Notes: generated by a model from the letters alone, not told the origin. Shown: positions 1 through 6,570, counted from the first letter of the stretch. The stretch is 8,781 bases of DNA from Clostridia bacterium (GCA_016296675.1 JAEDIV010000109.1:1-8781); one strand, 5' to 3'. Translations and numbers: made by a program.

Positions 1-1023
1 CGGGCAAGCGCGCATCAGTTGTATTTGACAGACAAAAATGTCGATGAATTCAAAAAGCTTGTCGAGAACATCAAGGAAGCCGGCATCAAAAAAAACGGAT
101 ACGCGCCTGTAATCGTCATGCAGGCAACGAATTCCGGTCGTTATTCAAAGCCGAATGGATATCCGGAACCTTTGATCGCCTACAACAACCCCGTCCTTGA
201 GGACCATCCCATCGATAAGAGCAGAATTCTTTCAGACGATCAATTGAAAGCTTACGAAGAAAAGTTTTATGATCTTTCAAGGCTTGCCCAGACAGCAGGC
301 TTTGATGGAATGGACGTTAAATGCTGCCACAGATATCTTGCAAACGAGCTGTTTTCCGCCTACACCCGTGAAGGCATGTACGGCGGATCATTTGAAAACA
401 GAACCCGCTTTATCATGAATGCCTATGCTGCGGCTCAGGCTGCAATCCAAAATCCCTCTTTCTTTCTTACCAGCCGCATGAATGCCTATGACGGATTTGA
501 ATATCCCTGGGGCTTCGGCGTAAAAGAGGGCCATGGCATAGAGCCGTGCATGGACGAAGCCATCCGATTGATCGGAATGATTAAGGAAAAATACAATATT
601 CCACTTATCAATATTACCATCGGCAACCCTTACAAAAATCCGCATGTCAATCGTCCCTATGACAAAGGCAACTATGTACCCGGTGAACATCCCTTATTCG
701 GCGAAAGCCGCATGATGAAATGCGTAAGCGAAATTCAGAACGCGCATCCCGATCTTCCTGTCATTGGAAGTGCGTTTACTTATTTAAGAGGATTTGCGCC
801 CAACCTCGCCGCCGGCATGATCGAAGGCGGTCACTGCCGGATGGCGGGCTTTGGACGACTCGCTTTCGCCTATCCTGATTTCGTAAATGATCTTAAAAAC
901 AATGGATCCATCGATCCCAAAAAGATCTGTATTACCTGCGGCCAATGCGCAAACCTCTTAAGGGCCGGTATTCCCGCAGGCTGCGTTGTAAGAGACAGAG
1001 ATATGTATAAGCCGATTTCATAA
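1..1023 (+). CDS. NADH:flavin oxidoreductase, old yellow enzyme family (5' partial)
   Basis: The frame is open to the left edge, so the start codon lies outside the window; 340 codons are visible. The protein is an FMN-binding TIM barrel of the old yellow enzyme / 2,4-dienoyl-CoA reductase family, which reduces activated C=C bonds. Residue numbers below count the TTG at position 19 as 1. Recognisable segments are MQATNSGRYSKP (34–45), GFDGMDVKCCHRYLANEL (94–111) and YGGSFENRTRF (121–131). Near the C-terminus, C304, C307, C310 and C322 form CxxCxxCx11C, close to the [4Fe-4S] motif of dienoyl-CoA reductases. The protein stops 12 residues after the last cysteine, so it lacks the C-terminal FAD/NAD(P)H domain found in BaiCD, FadH and daidzein reductase. 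It would need a separate electron donor or bind NAD(P)H at the FMN. The usual H-x-x-H substrate-anion pair reads K-C-C-H here, and the QxxH before GR reads QATN. It is the first visible gene of the operon; TAA is followed directly by the next ribosome binding site. The family is certain, the substrate unknown. Confidence 0.9.
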   Translation, partial: RASAHQLYLTDKNVDEFKKLVENIKEAGIKKNGYAPVIVMQATNSGRYSKPNGYPEPLIAYNNPVLEDHPIDKSRILSDDQLKAYEEKFYDLSRLAQTAGFDGMDVKCCHRYLANELFSAYTREGMYGGSFENRTRFIMNAYAAAQAAIQNPSFFLTSRMNAYDGFEYPWGFGVKEGHGIEPCMDEAIRLIGMIKEKYNIPLINITIGNPYKNPHVNRPYDKGNYVPGEHPLFGESRMMKCVSEIQNAHPDLPVIGSAFTYLRGFAPNLAAGMIEGGHCRMAGFGRLAFAYPDFVNDLKNNGSIDPKKICITCGQCANLLRAGIPAGCVVRDRDMYKPIS

Positions 1024-1028
1024 GGAGG
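1022..1028 (+). promoter_or_regulatory. Ribosome binding site of the SDR gene
   Basis: AAGGAGG overlaps the stop codon of the preceding gene and lies 7 nt before the ATG at 1036. This fixes the start of the dehydrogenase and indicates coupled translation. Confidence 0.85.
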
Positions 1029-1035
1029 AAAACCC

Positions 1036-1806
1036 ATGTCCAGAATTGCGATTGTGACCGGCGGCGGACGGGGCATCGGCTTCGGCGTGTCCAAAGCGCT
1101 TGCAAAGGCCGGTTTTACCGTATGCCTAATGGGATCAAGCGACGAAGAAAGATACATCAATGCAATAAGCGAACTTAAGTCTTATGGAAACGGCGTATTC
1201 TACTTCAAAGGTTCCATTGATCGTGCTGACGACAGAAAAGCATTCGTAAATGCAGTTATTCAAAAATACAAGCGGATTGACCTTCTTGTCAATAACGCAG
1301 GCGTCGCGCCGAAGGTTAGACTTGACATTCTTGAAACGACAGAGGAATCCTTTGACCATGTAATCGGCATCAATTTAAAAGGCACGATGTTTTTGACCCA
1401 GCTTTGTGCAAACCAGATGATTTCTCAGGAAGAAAGGGACGGCAAAAAAGGCACCATTGTCAATATTTCAAGCTTTTCCTCCACCGTCTCTTCCCCCAAC
1501 CGAGCAGAATACTGCATCAGTAAAGCCGGTATATCAATGCTTACAAAGCTTTTTGCCGACAGGCTGGCGCCTGAAAACATTTTTGTGTACGAAATTCAGC
1601 CGGGCATCATCAGAACCGACATGACAAGCAAGGTAACGGAAAAATACGACCGTCTGCTTATGGGCAGTGAGTTTCCCATTCACCGCTGGGGAACGCCGGA
1701 TGACATTGCAAACGCAGTAATGGTATTTGCTGAAGGAAAAATCACCTATACCACCGGGCAGGTCCTCCACATCGACGGCGGTTATATGAACGTGAGGAGC
1801 ATATGA
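1036..1806 (+). CDS. Short-chain dehydrogenase/reductase (FabG-like classical SDR)
   Basis: This is a 256-residue cytoplasmic NAD(P)H-dependent oxidoreductase that interconverts an alcohol and a ketone. It has all the landmarks of a classical SDR: TGGGRGIG (8–15) in the Rossmann fold, NNAG (86–89), catalytic N113, S146, Y159 and K163 (YxxxK read as YCISK), the PG segment IQPGIIRTDM (188–197) and a C-terminal IDGGY. Length and motifs are complete. Databases commonly label such proteins 3-ketoacyl-ACP reductase, but the gene is not next to fatty-acid synthesis genes and sits between two flavin-dependent redox enzymes. A role on a small cyclic or sugar-like ketone is therefore more likely; this is inference. 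The start is supported by AAGGAGG 7 nt upstream. Its stop overlaps the start of the next gene in ATGA. Confidence 0.92.
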   Translation: MSRIAIVTGGGRGIGFGVSKALAKAGFTVCLMGSSDEERYINAISELKSYGNGVFYFKGSIDRADDRKAFVNAVIQKYKRIDLLVNNAGVAPKVRLDILETTEESFDHVIGINLKGTMFLTQLCANQMISQEERDGKKGTIVNISSFSSTVSSPNRAEYCISKAGISMLTKLFADRLAPENIFVYEIQPGIIRTDMTSKVTEKYDRLLMGSEFPIHRWGTPDDIANAVMVFAEGKITYTTGQVLHIDGGYMNVRSI

Positions 1807-3656
1807 GAAATACCTTTGATACAATTATCGTCGGTATGGGCGCAGCGGCGCTTAAGTGCGCAGATGAACTTGCGCGCCTTGGCAGGTCCTCTGTTATGAT
1901 TCTGACAGACGCTCGAGCGGACGGTACCAGCAGAAACGCAGGAAGCGATAAGCAGACATACTACAAGCTGACCTTGTCCGGAGGCGAGCCTGACAGCGTG
2001 CGTGAAATGGCAAAGACGCTGTTTGACGGCGGATGTGTTGACGGCCCCAATGCGCTTTGCGAATCTGCGCTATCTGCAAAATGCTTTTTAAGGCTATGCG
2101 ATCTGGGTGTTCCCTTTCCGATGAACCGATACGGAGAATATATCGGCTATAAAACAGATCATGATCCGAGACGCCGCGCAACCTCTGCCGGCCCCCTTAC
2201 AAGTAAACTCATGACGGAAGCGCTAGAAAAAAGCGTCAGAAATCAGAATATCGAAATCAAAAACGGACAGATGGCCGTAAGGATCATAACACAAGACGGC
2301 GCAGCCAAGGGCGTAATCGCACTTGATCAGGAGGACAATTCCTTTACCCCGTATTTCTGCAATCACCTCGTATGGGCTACGGGCGGACCCTCCGATGTAT
2401 ATCAGCATGTTTCCTATCCAGAAAAGCATCACGGCATGTCAGGCGCTTTGTATCTGGCAGGCGCAGCCGGTGTAAATCTCACCGAATGGCAGAATGGCCT
2501 CGGATCAATAGCTCCCAGATGGAATGTATCCGGTACATACATGCAGGTGCTTCCCAAATTCGTTTCTACCGACAAAGACGGAAACGATGAAAAAGAATTC
2601 CTGCTTCAAGGCTTTAAAGACGCCGGCGATATGCTTACAAGCGTATTTTTAAAGGGATATCAGTGGCCGTTTGACGTTCGTAAGGCATTTGACGGCTCGA
2701 GCAGAGTTGATCTTCTTGTTCAGGCGGAAATCCGAAACGGAAGACGCGTGTTTCTTGATTTCAGATCAAACCCGATTGCGGATATTTTCGACTTTTCGCT
2801 CCTTTCAAAGGAAGCTTATGATTATCTTAAAAACGCCGATGCATTCCTGGATACGCCGATTGAGCGCCTAAGCCGTATGAATCATCCCGCGATTGAGTTC
2901 TATGCTTCCAAAGGTGTTGACCTTTATAAAGAAAAACTTGAAATTGCCCTTTGCGTCCAGCATATGAACGGCGGCGTGATGGTGGATCAATGGTGGGAAA
3001 CAACAGTCAGGAATCTCTATGCCATCGGCGAAGTCGCAGGTACGCACGGCGTGTACCGCCCCGGCGGAAGCGCGCTCAACGCCGGTCAGGTTGGAGGCGC
3101 GCGAGCAGCAAGAAAGATTTCAAGAAGCAATGAATCACACCCGGCGGTATTTCCTGTAGCGTCCGACATCGATTCTCTTACATCTCTTATGCGCTCTTGC
3201 TTATCCGATCAATCCAATCTCGAAGACAGAAGGCGAGAAGAAGCGCTTGAAATGAGCAGGATAGCCGCCGCCATCCGCGAAAAAACAGCGCTTTCTTCAT
3301 TCCGTGAACGGACAACAGCGTTATTAAGAAGCTTCAAAACCGAAATCAAAATTTCTTCCATCCAGGAAACAGGCGCTCTTTTCCGCTTCTATGACACACT
3401 GGTTGCGCGCGCCATGATTTTAACTGCCATGGAGAAATATGCCGAATCCGGCGGCGTAAACCGCGGAAGCGGATTATATACCGAAAACGGAGTTCCGCAG
3501 GATAATGCGCATGACGATCCGAACAAGGGCAATATTCAGATCGTTACAATGAAAAACGGCGAAATCAATGTATCCGCGCGTAAGGTCTACCCCATTCCTA
3601 ATGACGACGACTTTTTTGAAAATGTCTGGCGTGACTATCGCGAGAATAAATGGTAA
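1803..3656 (+). CDS. FAD-dependent oxidoreductase, fumarate reductase/succinate dehydrogenase flavoprotein type
   Basis: This 617-residue flavoprotein belongs to the fumarate reductase / L-aspartate oxidase superfamily. The N-terminal dinucleotide fold shows IIVGMGAAALKCADEL (8–23), a GxGxxA-type FAD site. The C-terminal FAD segment is NLYAIGEVAGTHGVYRPGG (404–422), followed by GQVGGARAA. The HGVYR part aligns with the HGxNR of succinate dehydrogenases and fumarate reductases, whose Arg contacts the substrate; here that is R419. HMNGGVMVD (387–395) is also typical. There is no signal peptide, heme-binding motif or flavinylation domain, so it is a soluble cytoplasmic enzyme that needs a partner for electrons. 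The region after residue 440 is rich in charged helices, as in the SdhA C-terminal domain. It starts at ATG 1803, which overlaps the SDR stop by 4 bases; GAGGAG lies 3 nt upstream. Likely reactions are reduction of a C=C bond or removal of an activated group, or the reverse. Substrate unknown. Confidence 0.88.
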   Translation: MRNTFDTIIVGMGAAALKCADELARLGRSSVMILTDARADGTSRNAGSDKQTYYKLTLSGGEPDSVREMAKTLFDGGCVDGPNALCESALSAKCFLRLCDLGVPFPMNRYGEYIGYKTDHDPRRRATSAGPLTSKLMTEALEKSVRNQNIEIKNGQMAVRIITQDGAAKGVIALDQEDNSFTPYFCNHLVWATGGPSDVYQHVSYPEKHHGMSGALYLAGAAGVNLTEWQNGLGSIAPRWNVSGTYMQVLPKFVSTDKDGNDEKEFLLQGFKDAGDMLTSVFLKGYQWPFDVRKAFDGSSRVDLLVQAEIRNGRRVFLDFRSNPIADIFDFSLLSKEAYDYLKNADAFLDTPIERLSRMNHPAIEFYASKGVDLYKEKLEIALCVQHMNGGVMVDQWWETTVRNLYAIGEVAGTHGVYRPGGSALNAGQVGGARAARKISRSNESHPAVFPVASDIDSLTSLMRSCLSDQSNLEDRRREEALEMSRIAAAIREKTALSSFRERTTALLRSFKTEIKISSIQETGALFRFYDTLVARAMILTAMEKYAESGGVNRGSGLYTENGVPQDNAHDDPNKGNIQIVTMKNGEINVSARKVYPIPNDDDFFENVWRDYRENKW

Positions 3657-3660
3657 GGAG
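3655..3660 (+). promoter_or_regulatory. Ribosome binding site deciding the nucleoside hydrolase start
   Basis: AAGGAG starts inside the TAA stop of the flavoprotein gene. It is 7 nt before the ATG at 3668 but only 1 nt before the ATG at 3662, and it lies downstream of the ATG at 3650. The start at 3668 is therefore the best supported. Confidence 0.75.
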
Positions 3661-3667
3661 AATGAAA

Positions 3668-4579
3668 ATGAATACTTTCGAAAAAAAGCTTATGCCGCCG
3701 AAAGGCCCGATTGATGTAGTGCTGGACACCGATACCTTTAATGAAATCGACGATCAGTTTGCGCTTTCCTATATGCTTTCCTACAAAGAACGCTTGAATG
3801 TAAAAGCACTTTACGCTGCTCCGTTTTTCAATGCCCATTCTACGGGGCCTGAAGACGGAATGATCAGAAGCTACAATGAAATCCTGACGCTTCTGGATCT
3901 TGCAGGCAGAGCTGATTTGAGGGACGTAACCTTTAAAGGCTCTGCGGATTATTTAAAAGATGAAAAGACGCCCCAGATTTCAGACAGCGCCAGACACTTA
4001 TCTGAGCTTGCAATGAACTATACCTGCGAAAATCCCCTTTATGTCGTTGCCATCGGCGCGATTACAAACGTCGCTTCTGCGATTCTTTTAAACCCTGAAA
4101 TTGTAAACAGAATTGTTATTGTGTGGCTCGGCGGTCATGCTCAGGAATGGCCGGATACGATGGAATTCAATATGATGCAGGATGTTGCCGCTGCAAGGGT
4201 TATTTTCGGCTGCGGATGCCCGGTTGTACAACTTCCCTGCGCGGGCATCGTGGATCACTTCTATATTTCTGAACCGGAACTGAATTACTGGTTTATGGAT
4301 AAAAATCCGCTTGCCACATATCTTGCAAAATCCACAATCAACGAAGCAAATGCCTATGCAAAGGGCAAGCCCTGGACGCGTGTCATTTGGGACGTTACAG
4401 CGGTTGCGTATCTTGTCAACGACGATAATCGCTTCATGGACTACAAAATCATCCCCTCTCCCATTTGCCAATACGATCATCATTATTCCTATGATGTCCG
4501 CCGCCACCCGATTTCCTATGTCACAAAGATTAAGCGCGATGCGCTTATGGAAGACCTTATCGAAAGACTTACGAAATAG
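3668..4579 (+). CDS. Nucleoside hydrolase, inosine/uridine-preferring (IunH-like) family
   Basis: This 303-residue cytoplasmic protein belongs to the family of Ca2+-dependent hydrolases that cleave the N-glycosidic bond of ribonucleosides to give ribose and a free base. VVLDTDTFNEIDDQFAL (17–33) is the calcium-binding signature, here in the DTDxxxxEIDD form and longer than the DTDPGxDD of textbook IunH. GAITNVASAI (130–139) matches the GPLTN loop. EFNMMQDVAAARVIF (166–180) carries the E and N that contact the ribose hydroxyls. IWDVTAVAYL (240–249) supplies the last Asp of the metal site. Length is normal (about 300–320). The start at 3668 is chosen over 3650 and 3662 because of AAGGAG spacing. 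In this operon, next to a Gfo/Idh/MocA dehydrogenase, it may act on a glycoside other than a common nucleoside; that is inference. Confidence 0.9.
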   Translation: MNTFEKKLMPPKGPIDVVLDTDTFNEIDDQFALSYMLSYKERLNVKALYAAPFFNAHSTGPEDGMIRSYNEILTLLDLAGRADLRDVTFKGSADYLKDEKTPQISDSARHLSELAMNYTCENPLYVVAIGAITNVASAILLNPEIVNRIVIVWLGGHAQEWPDTMEFNMMQDVAAARVIFGCGCPVVQLPCAGIVDHFYISEPELNYWFMDKNPLATYLAKSTINEANAYAKGKPWTRVIWDVTAVAYLVNDDNRFMDYKIIPSPICQYDHHYSYDVRRHPISYVTKIKRDALMEDLIERLTK

Positions 4580-4585
4580 AGGGTG
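4579..4585 (+). promoter_or_regulatory. Ribosome binding site of the Gfo/Idh/MocA gene
   Basis: GAGGGTG starts at the last base of the preceding stop codon and lies 5 nt before the ATG at 4591. Confidence 0.7.
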
Positions 4586-4590
4586 AAAAA

Positions 4591-5874
4591 ATGTTTGGTC
4601 CAGTATCTGTCATTCTCGTGGGCGCAGGCCACAGGAGCGAATGGTACGGAAAATACGCGCTTGAGCATCCTGATCTTATGAAGGTTGTAGGCGTTGCCGA
4701 TCCCAACCCGATCAGAAGAGAAGCGTTTCGGAAAATGTTTTCCTTTCCTGAGGAGAACTGCTTTCATGACGCCGAAGAGCTTGCAAAAAAAGGAAAGATC
4801 GCTGACGCAGTTATAAACGGCACCATGGATAACCTCCATGTATCAACGTCTGTTCCTCTTATGAAGGCCGGATATGATATTTTACTTGAAAAGCCGTTTG
4901 CACTGAGCGAAGAGGAAATGTGGAATCTTTATTCTGTCTATAAGGAAACCGGCAGAAAAATGATGATCTGCCACGTACTTCGCTATTCCCCCTTCTATCA
5001 GGCGATTCATAAGGAAATCAAGGACGGCGTTCTCGGAGAAATTGTTTCCATCGAAGCCAGCGAATATGTTTCCTATAACCACATGGCGACATGCTATGTC
5101 AGAGGAAAGTGGAACTCCTTTAAAGCTTGTCAAAGCGGTATGCTCCTTGCCAAGAGCTGCCATGACCTTGATATCATCATGTGGTTGATGTCAAAAGCGC
5201 CGAAAGCAATTTCGAGCTTTGGAAGTCTTTATCAGTTCAGGCCCGAAAAAGCGCCGCACGGCTCGGGAACAAGGTGCATGGTCGATTGTCCGTATGTCGA
5301 TACCTGTGATTATTCAGCGAAGTCCATGTACATCGATCATCCCGAAAGATGGCGTTTCTACGTCTGGACCGAGCTTGAAGGCAAGGAAAATGTGACGATT
5401 GAAGATAAGATCGCGCTTTTAAAAGGAAACAGCCCCTTTGGCCGGTGCGTCTATAAATGCGATAATGACGTCGTCGATCATCAGACGATTTCGATTTCTT
5501 TTGAAGACGGCACAACCGCAAGCTTTAACATGATTTCGGGCACCGGCAAGGATGAAAGAACGATCCATATTGTCGGCACCAAAGCAGAAATCTACGGAAG
5601 CTTTGAAGACGGCGTTTATACGCTTCGGACCATCGATACGCGCCCCGGCTGCGAGTGTCAGTGCATTACAAAAAATCCCCTTGAAGGGCTTGATACACGC
5701 GGTCACGGCGGAGGAGATCAAAGGCTGGTTGAGGATTTTGTAAAGTATGTCAAGGGAGAAAAGACTACTCCTTCCCTCACCTCGCTTGAGGACTCTGTTT
5801 ACGGACATCAGGCAGTGTTTCTTGCGGAGAAATCAAGAGAAGGCGGAAACACGCAGACATTCAAACAAATATAA
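4591..5874 (+). CDS. Gfo/Idh/MocA family oxidoreductase
   Basis: This 427-residue NAD(P)-dependent dehydrogenase belongs to a family that oxidises or reduces sugar, inositol or related hydroxyl groups. The N-terminal Rossmann fold has VILVGAGHRSEWYG (7–20), where GAGHRS replaces the usual GxGxxG, and VADP (35–38) at the end of the second strand. EKPFALS (100–106) contains the conserved EKP lysine. KSCHDLDIIMWLM (188–200) holds the H-D pair at the catalytic position. Later come a cysteine group C229, C233 and C239, the segment SPFGRCVYKCDNDVVDHQ (281–298) with C286 and C290, and a C-terminal GHGGGDQRLVEDFV (371–384). The extra cysteines occur in a subgroup of this family and could bind a metal. 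It is the last gene of the operon, and a strong terminator begins right after its stop. The family assignment is firm; substrate unknown. Confidence 0.92.
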   Translation: MFGPVSVILVGAGHRSEWYGKYALEHPDLMKVVGVADPNPIRREAFRKMFSFPEENCFHDAEELAKKGKIADAVINGTMDNLHVSTSVPLMKAGYDILLEKPFALSEEEMWNLYSVYKETGRKMMICHVLRYSPFYQAIHKEIKDGVLGEIVSIEASEYVSYNHMATCYVRGKWNSFKACQSGMLLAKSCHDLDIIMWLMSKAPKAISSFGSLYQFRPEKAPHGSGTRCMVDCPYVDTCDYSAKSMYIDHPERWRFYVWTELEGKENVTIEDKIALLKGNSPFGRCVYKCDNDVVDHQTISISFEDGTTASFNMISGTGKDERTIHIVGTKAEIYGSFEDGVYTLRTIDTRPGCECQCITKNPLEGLDTRGHGGGDQRLVEDFVKYVKGEKTTPSLTSLEDSVYGHQAVFLAEKSREGGNTQTFKQI

Positions 5875-5917
5875 AAAAAGAACTCCTTCCAATAAACGGA
5901 AGGAGTTTCTCTTTTTG
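5873..5917. terminator. Bidirectional intrinsic terminator between convergent genes
   Basis: A perfect 10-bp stem, AACTCCTTCC (5881–5890) with GGAAGGAGTT (5898–5907), encloses a 7-nt loop. The plus strand continues into TCTCTTTTT. The A-run at 5873–5879 becomes a T-run for transcripts coming from the other side. It serves the plus-strand redox operon and the minus-strand zinc-ribbon gene, whose stop codons lie 6 and 23 bases from the stem. Confidence 0.9.
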
Positions 5918-5930
5918 ATCTATGTTATGA

Positions 5931-6215
5931 TTACTGACGCTTGGCAGCGTAGCACTCGGAGCAATAGATCGGGCGATCAGACTTCGGGATGAAAGGAACG
6001 CGAGTGGGCTTGCCGCACTCTGCGCATACGGTTTCGAACATTTCGCGCTCGCCGCCAGCATTGTTGTTACGGCTGGCCTTACGGGCATCGCGGCAGCTCT
6101 TGCAGCGGGTGGGCTCATTCTGGAAACCCTTCTCGGCATAGAAAGCCTGTTCGCCGGCAGTGAATACGAACTCATTGCCACAATCTTTGCATACCAGCGT
6201 CTTGTCTTCGTACAT
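5931..6215 (-). CDS. Small double zinc-ribbon protein
   Basis: This is a 94-residue protein starting MYEDKTLVCKDCG. Two treble-clef or ribbon-like modules are visible: C9/C12 with C38/C41, and C64/C67 with C85/C88. A low-complexity linker rich in Arg, Asn and Gly joins them (about 43–57). The first module, with the FTAGEQAFYAEKGF segment, is a widespread Firmicute zinc-ribbon domain of unknown function. The second, CAECGKPTRVPFIP…RPIYCSEC, resembles the CxDR-type ribbons also found fused to RNA helicases and other proteins. Each has four Cys, enough for one zinc ion. Function is unknown; nucleic-acid or ribosome binding is plausible. An in-frame ATG lies at 6233, but it has no ribosome binding site. 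GGGGG (6225–6229) sits 9 nt before the ATG at 6215, and I recall homologues beginning MYEDKTL. The gene follows the structured RNA by about 30 nt with no terminator between, so it may be read from the RNA promoter. Confidence 0.85.
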   Translation of the reverse strand: MYEDKTLVCKDCGNEFVFTAGEQAFYAEKGFQNEPTRCKSCRDARKASRNNNAGGEREMFETVCAECGKPTRVPFIPKSDRPIYCSECYAAKRQ

Positions 6216-6242
6216 TGGAAAATACCCCCACATTTGTAATAG

Positions 6243-6465
6243 GGTTGGTAAAGAACGGCTGACCTGGTTTTTGACCCCACACTCGCCGGCTGGAGGGTTC
6301 GCTCATAAGCTCTGCTCCCCACTACTGCCCCTCTCGGCGTCTATGCGCCGGCCGGTCTTACTTCTAAGCCGCACCATGCTCACCGGAACTTTGCCCGGGT
6401 TACGTGGATCGTTTTGCCTGCGACTGGCATCGACTTTCAACCACAGACCCGCTCTTTTTACAACC
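6243..6465 (-). ncRNA. Structured non-coding RNA, probable raiA-motif RNA
   Basis: The 223-nt RNA is closed by a helix joining its two ends: GGTTG (6465–6461) with CAACC (6247–6243), a 3×2 internal loop, then nine pairs between AAAGAGCGG (6457–6449) and CCGTTCTTT (6258–6250), one of them G·U. Inside, GTGG (6444–6441) pairs with CCAC (6407–6404). A nested domain has CCGGC (6355–6351) with GCCGG (6290–6286), the hairpin CGGCG-CATAGA-CGCCG (6350–6335), and GAGGG (6333–6329) with CCCTC (6297–6293). The predicted transcription start is the first base of the closing helix. Size, position directly downstream of comFC, and purine-rich unpaired stretches (such as GGTTGAAAGTC, GGGGCAGTAGTGGGG and GGTCAAAAACCAGG) fit the raiA motif of Firmicutes and Actinobacteria as I remember it. 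That RNA was linked to sporulation and aggregation in a Clostridium. I am confident of a structured RNA and moderately confident of the class name. Confidence 0.75.
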
Positions 6466-6471
6466 GAAGAT

Positions 6472-6500
6472 ATTATACATGATGGTTTGGCGTTTTGCAA
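6472..6500 (-). promoter_or_regulatory. Vegetative (sigma-A) promoter of the structured RNA
   Basis: On the minus strand, the −35 element TTGCAA (6500–6495) and a perfect −10 element TATAAT (6477–6472) are separated by 17 nt. The expected start is G at 6465, seven bases past the −10, which is exactly the first paired base of the RNA closing helix. Confidence 0.85.
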
Positions 6501-6570
6501 GCATATTTTTACTGTTTTTTTACTGGATTCCCAATTTTATTTCTAACCAGAGTCACGTTTCATTCTTATT
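6501..6570 (-). promoter_or_regulatory. A-rich spacer with UP-element-like tracts
   Basis: This short gap separates the comFC stop from the RNA promoter. On the minus strand it carries A7 (6521–6515) and A5 (6510–6506), about one helical turn apart and just upstream of the −35 box. This is the arrangement of an UP element that boosts stable-RNA promoters. I see no intrinsic terminator for comFC here: CTGG and CCAG could pair weakly but no T-run follows, so comFC transcripts may run into the RNA. Confidence 0.5.

Noticed and set aside
3650..3667. Earlier ATG codons at 3650 and 3662 as the nucleoside hydrolase start
   Set aside because: The ATG at 3650 precedes the AAGGAG site, and the one at 3662 is only 1 nt from it. 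The ATG at 3668 has normal spacing.
4088..4507. A 139-codon minus-strand open frame inside the nucleoside hydrolase gene
   Set aside because: It is antisense to a well-conserved enzyme and has no recognisable domain.
1..5874. Assignment of the operon to equol synthesis or to bile-acid 7-dehydroxylation
   Set aside because: Only the enzyme families match. The old yellow enzyme lacks the second domain of DZNR and BaiCD, and no racemase, CoA ligase or 7-dehydratase gene is present in the window.
5861..6322. A 153-codon minus-strand open frame overlapping the zinc-ribbon gene
   Set aside because: It overlaps the clear double CxxC protein in another frame, crosses the terminator and part of the structured RNA, and its translation shows no family-like features.
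6243..6465. SRP RNA, RNase P RNA, tmRNA or 6S RNA
   Set aside because: The conserved GGAAGcAGC-type SRP loop, the RNase P core segments and any tmRNA tag frame with a tRNA-like end are absent. The fold is a branched structure rather than the single rod with a central bubble expected for 6S RNA.
6243..6465. A riboswitch controlling the zinc-ribbon gene
   Set aside because: No terminator or ribosome-site-masking helix is visible at its 3' end, and it does not match any riboswitch core I recognise.
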